From Pseudomonas nicosulfuronedens (GTDB lineage: Bacteria; Pseudomonadota; Gammaproteobacteria; Pseudomonadales; Pseudomonadaceae): a DNA stretch of 64,000 nt. Positions 60,425-64,000 of the stretch are shown here, piece by piece. The DNA is taken from NCBI RefSeq assembly GCF_005877905.1, contig NZ_SWDV01000024.1:62001-126000 (forward strand). Direction: 5' to 3'. The position numbers were made by a program, and so were the translations under genes. The stretch's first letter is position 1. Every line of letters begins with the position of its first letter. The notes under the pieces are model-generated. The model searched no databases and was not told the origin of the DNA. It saw nothing but the letters and a program-made list of their open reading frames with translations.

Positions 60425-61126
60425 ATGGGCGCCCAGTGGAAAGCCAAACATAAAGAAGTCGCCGCCAACGCCAAGGGCCGCGTGTTCGGCAAACTGTCGA
60501 AGGAAATCATGATCGCCGCGCGAAATGGCGCCGACCCGGACATGAACCCGAAACTGCGTCTGGTCGTCGAGCAGGCCAAGAAGGCCTCGATGCCCCGCGA
60601 TACCCTGGAGCGCGCCATCAAGAAAGGCGCCGGCCTGCTGGACGGCGCCGCCACCTTCGAGCGCGTGGTCTACGAAGGCTTCGCCCCGCACCGCGTACCG
60701 GTGATCGTCGAATGCCTGACTGACAACGTGAACCGCACCATCGCGGAAATCCGCGTGCTGTTCCGCAAGGGCCAACTGGGCGCTTCCGGCTCGGTATCCT
60801 GGGACTTCGATTACCTGGGCCTGGTCGAGGCCACCCCGGCCAGCGCTGACGCCGACCCGGAACTGGCCGCCATCGAAGCTGGCGCCCAGGACTTCGAGCC
60901 GGGCGAAGAAGAAGGCGACACCCTGTTCCTCACCGACTCCACCGACCTGGACGCCGTCTGCCGCGCCTTGCCCGAGCACGGTTTCACCGTCGCCTCGGCC
61001 AAGCTCGGCTACAAGGCGAAGAACCCGGTAAGTCTGTCCGACGCGGAACTGGAAGAAGTCGAAGCCTTCCTCGATGCCCTGGACGGCAACGACGACGTGC
61101 AGAACCTCTACGTCGGCCTGGCGTAA
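60425..61126 (+). CDS. YebC/PmpR-family protein
   Basis: 233 aa. Starts [28 protein letters not shown], the YebC pattern (usually AGHSKW-NIKHRK), with [33 protein letters not shown] and [13 protein letters not shown] in domains 2 and 3. Members are translation factors that relieve stalling at proline stretches or act as DNA-binding regulators. The GAQW start and the distance from any Holliday-junction (ruv) genes mark it as the second, YeeN-type paralog rather than the housekeeping copy. Monocistronic, with a stem-loop after the stop. Confidence 0.87.
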   Translation: MGAQWKAKHKEVAANAKGRVFGKLSKEIMIAARNGADPDMNPKLRLVVEQAKKASMPRDTLERAIKKGAGLLDGAATFERVVYEGFAPHRVPVIVECLTDNVNRTIAEIRVLFRKGQLGASGSVSWDFDYLGLVEATPASADADPELAAIEAGAQDFEPGEEEGDTLFLTDSTDLDAVCRALPEHGFTVASAKLGYKAKNPVSLSDAELEEVEAFLDALDGNDDVQNLYVGLA

Positions 61127-61135
61127 CCCGCCGTT

Positions 61136-61166
61136 GCAAGGGGCTGGGCCATGCCCTGCCCCTTGC
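61136..61166. terminator. Stem-loop between convergent genes
   Basis: GCAAGGGGC (61136-61144) and GCCCCTTGC (61158-61166) form a perfect 9-bp stem with a 13-nt loop, between the stop codons of the YebC-like gene and the hypothetical gene. There is no T-run, but it may serve both directions. Confidence 0.6.
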
Positions 61167-61173
61167 TGCCGCG

Positions 61174-61614
61174 TCAGTACAGCCCGGTCGCGCTCCCCGG
61201 CTCGAAGACCGGAGTCTGATTGGCGTGGATCATGTTGTAGCTCAGCATGAACGCCACGCCGCCCTCGCTGCCCAGCGCCTGGCTGACCCAGCCGATCGGG
61301 TTATTGAACAGCGAGTCGTCCGGGTTGAGCACGCCGATGGCCGCCGTGTCCGGATCGTTGTCCCAGGTGACGTCACCCCAGTGCCAGCCCAACCCCTCCA
61401 CGTACTGCCGGCCGAGCAAGGCTCCGAGCGCGAAGACCGCGTCATCGGCCACCTCGCGCTGTTGCTCCTTGGCATCGCGGACGTACTGGGTGATTGCCGC
61501 GACCACCGCGTCGGGTGGCAACTCCGGTGCCAGTTGCAGTAGTACCAGGGCCTGCTGTTGCAGGTCTTCCAGTTGTTGCTCCAGTTCCGCCGACAGCGGA
61601 ATGATTTCAGCCAT
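61174..61614 (-). CDS. Conserved hypothetical protein
   Basis: 146 aa from the ATG at 61614, chosen because AGGAGAAGGA lies just upstream. No family is recognised with confidence. The N-terminal third is helical and Gln/Leu-rich (LEQQLEDLQQQALVLLQ); the C-terminal two thirds contain LGALLGRQYVEGLGWHWGDVTWDNDPDTAAIGVLNPDDSLFNNPIGWV, a compact segment rich in Trp, Asp and Asn. No signal peptide, so cytosolic. It follows the LysR gene on the same strand by 75 bp. Confidence 0.72.
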   Translation of the reverse strand: MAEIIPLSAELEQQLEDLQQQALVLLQLAPELPPDAVVAAITQYVRDAKEQQREVADDAVFALGALLGRQYVEGLGWHWGDVTWDNDPDTAAIGVLNPDDSLFNNPIGWVSQALGSEGGVAFMLSYNMIHANQTPVFEPGSATGLY

Positions 61615-61689
61615 GCTTCCTTCTCCTGAAACGGTTCTCGCGCTCTCCTGGCGAGTCCCTGTCACTGTGAAACTTTCATTCGGCAACGC

Positions 61690-62586
61690 TCACGCGGAGC
61701 GTCCCATCAGGACATCCTGGCTCCCTTCGGCCTTCTCCCGCAGGAAATCCCAGGTGGTGCGCATGCGCGCGATGTCCTTGAGTTCGGTCGGCATCAGCAT
61801 CCAGAAGGTCCGCACGAACTCGATCTCCCCCGCCAGGATCGGCTGCAACGATGAGTCCTCGGCTGCCGCGAAAGCCGGCAGGATTGCCAGCCCGGCGCCC
61901 TCTGCCACCGCACGCTGCTGCGCCAGGATGCTGGTGCAGCGCAGCGCCATGTGCAGCGGCCGGCCGATCTCGTCGAGGTACTGCAGCTCCTTGCTGTAGA
62001 GCAGGTCGTCGACATAGCCCACCAGGGCATGGTCGCGCAGGTCATCGCGAGTTCCGATCGGCCCGCGCTCGGCGAGGTAATCCTTCGAGGCATAGAGGCG
62101 CAGCACGTAGTCGGTCAGCCGGGTAATGATGTAGGGCCCGCGACCGGGGCGCTCCAGGGTGATGACGATATCCGCCTCGTGGCGCGACAGCTGCAGCGCG
62201 CGCGGCACCGCCAGCAAGTCCACGCCCAGGTGTGGGTGACGCTGGTTCAGCTCCACCAGCTGCGAGGTCAGCAGCGTCGAGCCGTAACCCTCGGTTGCGC
62301 CGATACGTACCTTGCCGGAGAGATTGTCTTCGGTGCCGGCCAGGCGCTTCTCGATCACCTTGCAGGCACTTTCCATCGCCTCGGCCTGGGGCAGCAGTCC
62401 GTGGCCGGCCTCGGTCAGCCGATAGCCGGCGGGTTCGCGCACCAGCAGTTGGGCGCCGATGCTCTTCTCCAGCGCCTGCAGCCGGCGGGCGACAGTGGTG
62501 TGGTCCACCCCCAGGCGCCGCGCGGCGACGGTGAGCTTGCCGGCACGGGAAAGCTCGAGGAAGAAACGCAGATTGTCCCAGTCCAT
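61690..62586 (-). CDS. LysR-type regulator divergent from mmsA
   Basis: 298 aa from the ATG at 62586. HTH at residues about 3-60 (DNLRFFLELSRAGKLTVAARR, DHTTVARRLQALEKSIG) and an effector domain from VRIGATEGYGSTLLTSQLVEL. It is divergent from the semialdehyde dehydrogenase gene over 131 bp with a perfect dyad. In pseudomonads a LysR regulator (BauR) controls beta-alanine catabolism that includes an mmsA-like bauC, so this is a candidate for that role; here it is directly next to the dehydrogenase gene. Confidence 0.85.
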   Translation of the reverse strand: MDWDNLRFFLELSRAGKLTVAARRLGVDHTTVARRLQALEKSIGAQLLVREPAGYRLTEAGHGLLPQAEAMESACKVIEKRLAGTEDNLSGKVRIGATEGYGSTLLTSQLVELNQRHPHLGVDLLAVPRALQLSRHEADIVITLERPGRGPYIITRLTDYVLRLYASKDYLAERGPIGTRDDLRDHALVGYVDDLLYSKELQYLDEIGRPLHMALRCTSILAQQRAVAEGAGLAILPAFAAAEDSSLQPILAGEIEFVRTFWMLMPTELKDIARMRTTWDFLREKAEGSQDVLMGRSA

Positions 62587-62608
62587 TGACTCACCCGTGC
62601 GCGCTATA

Positions 62609-62665
62609 TCTGCAAAAATGCAGACCATACTTGCACATCACCGCATTGAGAACATCAAAAATGCA
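62609..62665. promoter_or_regulatory. Candidate LysR site between regulator and mmsA
   Basis: A 16-bp perfect dyad TCTGCAAAAATGCAGA (62609-62624) holds AAAAATGCA, which recurs in direct orientation at 62657-62665, 43 bp further toward mmsA. A symmetric recognition site near the regulator plus a half-site near the target promoter is the usual LysR layout. Confidence 0.6.
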
Positions 62666-62717
62666 CTGTTAGGATCGGACCACACAAGAACAAAGCCTTC
62701 AGGCTGGGAGAACCCCG

Positions 62718-64000
62718 ATGACTGCACCTGCCGTCCCGACCGTCAAACTCTTCCTCGATGGCAAGCCCGTCGAGTCCACCACCTCCGAATGGCGCGACGT
62801 GATCAACCCTGCCACCCAGGAAGTCCTCGCCCGCGTGCCCTTCGCCACGCCCGAGGAAGTCGAGCGCGCAGTGGCCAGTGCCAAGGCTGCATTCAGGACC
62901 TGGAAGAAGACCCCCATCGGCGCCCGCGCGCGCATCTTCCTCAAGTACCAGCAACTGATCCGCGAGAACATGAAGGAACTGGCGGCTATCCTCACCGCCG
63001 AACAGGGCAAGACCCTGCCGGATGCCGAAGGCGACGTGTTCCGCGGCCTGGAAGTGGTCGAGCACGCCTCGGCCATTGGCAACCTGCAACTGGGCGAGCT
63101 GGCCAACAACGTGGCTGGCGGCGTGGATACCTTCACCATCCTGCAACCCATCGGTGTCTGCGCCGGCATCACCCCCTTCAACTTCCCGGCGATGATCCCG
63201 CTGTGGATGTTCCCGATGGCCATCGCCACCGGCAACACCTTCGTCCTCAAGCCCTCCGAGCAGGATCCGATGGTGACCATGCGCCTGGTCGAACTGGCCC
63301 ATGAAGCCGGTGTGCCGCCGGGCGTGCTCAACGTCATCCATGGCGGCCCGGACGTGGTCAACGCGATCTGCGATCACCCGGACATCAAGGCAGTCTCCTT
63401 CGTCGGCTCGACCCGCGTCGGCACTCACGTCTATAACCGCGCATCCCTGGCCGGAAAGCGCGTGCAGTGCATGATGGGCGCGAAAAACCACGCGGTGGTG
63501 CTGCCCGACGCCAACAAGGAACAGACCCTCAACGCCATTGCCGGCGCAGCCTTCGGCGCCGCCGGGCAGCGCTGCATGGCGGTATCGGTGGCAATCCTGG
63601 TGGGCGAAGCCAACCAGTGGATTCCCGACCTGGTGGCCAAGGCGCAGACCCTCAAGGTCAGCGGCGGCACCGAAGCCAATACCGACGTCGGCCCGCTGGT
63701 TTCCTGCGCGGCGCTGGACCGCGTCAGCGGCCTGATCGAGCGCGGCACCCAGGAGGGCGCCAAGCTGGAGCTGGACGGTCGTAATCCGCAGGTGGCCGGC
63801 TACGGCAAGGGCAACTTCGTCGGCCCGACCGTTTTCTCCGGCGTTACTCCGCAAATGACCATCTACCGCGAGGAAATCTTCGGCCCGGTGCTCTGCGTGG
63901 TGTCGGTGAAGACCTTCGATGAGGCCATCGAGCTGATCAACGCCAACCCCAATGGCAACGGCACTGCGCTGTTCACCCGTTCCGGCGCCGCCGCCCGCCA
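62718..64000 (+). CDS. mmsA: CoA-acylating (methyl)malonate-semialdehyde dehydrogenase, partial
   Basis: The first 427 codons of about 500; the gene runs past the window. Starts [20 protein letters not shown] with GGAG upstream. ALDH-fold features are [53 protein letters not shown] and the nucleophile Cys286 in [15 protein letters not shown]. The family converts methylmalonate or malonate semialdehyde to propionyl- or acetyl-CoA with NAD and CoA, in valine, inositol or beta-alanine breakdown. It could equally be named bauC; the deciding downstream genes are not visible. Confidence 0.9.
   Translation, partial: MTAPAVPTVKLFLDGKPVESTTSEWRDVINPATQEVLARVPFATPEEVERAVASAKAAFRTWKKTPIGARARIFLKYQQLIRENMKELAAILTAEQGKTLPDAEGDVFRGLEVVEHASAIGNLQLGELANNVAGGVDTFTILQPIGVCAGITPFNFPAMIPLWMFPMAIATGNTFVLKPSEQDPMVTMRLVELAHEAGVPPGVLNVIHGGPDVVNAICDHPDIKAVSFVGSTRVGTHVYNRASLAGKRVQCMMGAKNHAVVLPDANKEQTLNAIAGAAFGAAGQRCMAVSVAILVGEANQWIPDLVAKAQTLKVSGGTEANTDVGPLVSCAALDRVSGLIERGTQEGAKLELDGRNPQVAGYGKGNFVGPTVFSGVTPQMTIYREEIFGPVLCVVSVKTFDEAIELINANPNGNGTALFTRSGAAAR

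Noticed and set aside
62655-63854. 399-codon minus-strand frame over mmsA
   Set aside because: The plus strand encodes an unmistakable ALDH with its catalytic Cys; the minus reading is low-complexity.

Overview
The window looks like a chromosomal segment of a Pseudomonas in the aeruginosa/nitroreducens/citronellolis part of the genus. It is uniformly GC-rich and densely packed, and many genes are coupled by 4-bp ATGA or 8-11-bp overlaps. Four copies of a Pseudomonas-type REP doublet (paired GAGCGAGCTTGCTCGCGAAC cores) lie between genes. Several gene orders match what I recall of P. aeruginosa: the itaconate (rip) cluster and the gcd/oprB region. I see no rRNA, tRNA, prophage, insertion sequence or CRISPR array. 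The assignment is from memory of families, not from a search.

Layout. 1-2606: end of an efflux operon (outer-membrane factor, HlyD adaptor, DUF2955 membrane protein). 2603-4330: SulP anion permease. 4499-11084: itaconate catabolism (ccl, ict, MmgE/PrpD, acyl-CoA dehydrogenase, ich) with a divergent LysR regulator; a 10+10 bp inverted repeat sits in the shared promoter. 11175-12151: ParD-like protein coupled to a second-type methionine aminopeptidase. 12160-14972: SDR and two AraC regulators. 15074-20036: NodT/EmrA/EmrB-type efflux operon ending in a methyltransferase. 20127-22817: CxxCxxCC protein and a sugar-porter-type MFS transporter.

23163-28449: an orphan polyamine-type binding protein, PucR regulator, cupin and FAD-dependent amine oxidase, then a secreted hypothetical protein. 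28734-34852: a TonB receptor resembling the PQQ importer PqqU/YncD, divergent from the PQQ glucose dehydrogenase gcd and followed by an OprB porin. This suggests a periplasmic glucose-oxidation module with its own cofactor uptake. 35000-41156: YegP-like protein, GFA protein, MFS, dkgB, quinone-reductase-like ADH, SDR and a YafC-like LysR, interspersed with REP doublets. 41260-44581: AaeB/AaeX/AaeA-like efflux.

44717-47999: Ais-like phosphatase, an MscS channel with a cyclic-nucleotide-type domain lacking the usual Arg, an SH3 protein and a 2OG-Fe oxygenase. 48152-54702: cytosolic three-PAS histidine kinase and FixJ-type regulator, divergent from an acyl-CoA ligase/dehydrogenase pair of the DmdB/DmdC type. 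54838-59048: methyltransferase, a second orphan polyamine-type binding protein, class II aldolase and a MocR regulator. 59126-61614: sigma factor coupled to a hotdog thioesterase, a YebC-family protein and a hypothetical protein. 61690-64000: LysR regulator divergent from mmsA/bauC, which runs off the window.

The overall theme is accessory catabolism of acids and amines, each unit with a local regulator, plus three separate efflux cassettes. Nothing here is clearly a wholly new system. The most informative leads are the PqqU-gcd pairing, the ParD-like/MetAP couple, the altered cyclic-nucleotide domain on the MscS channel, and several perfect dyads in divergent promoters.
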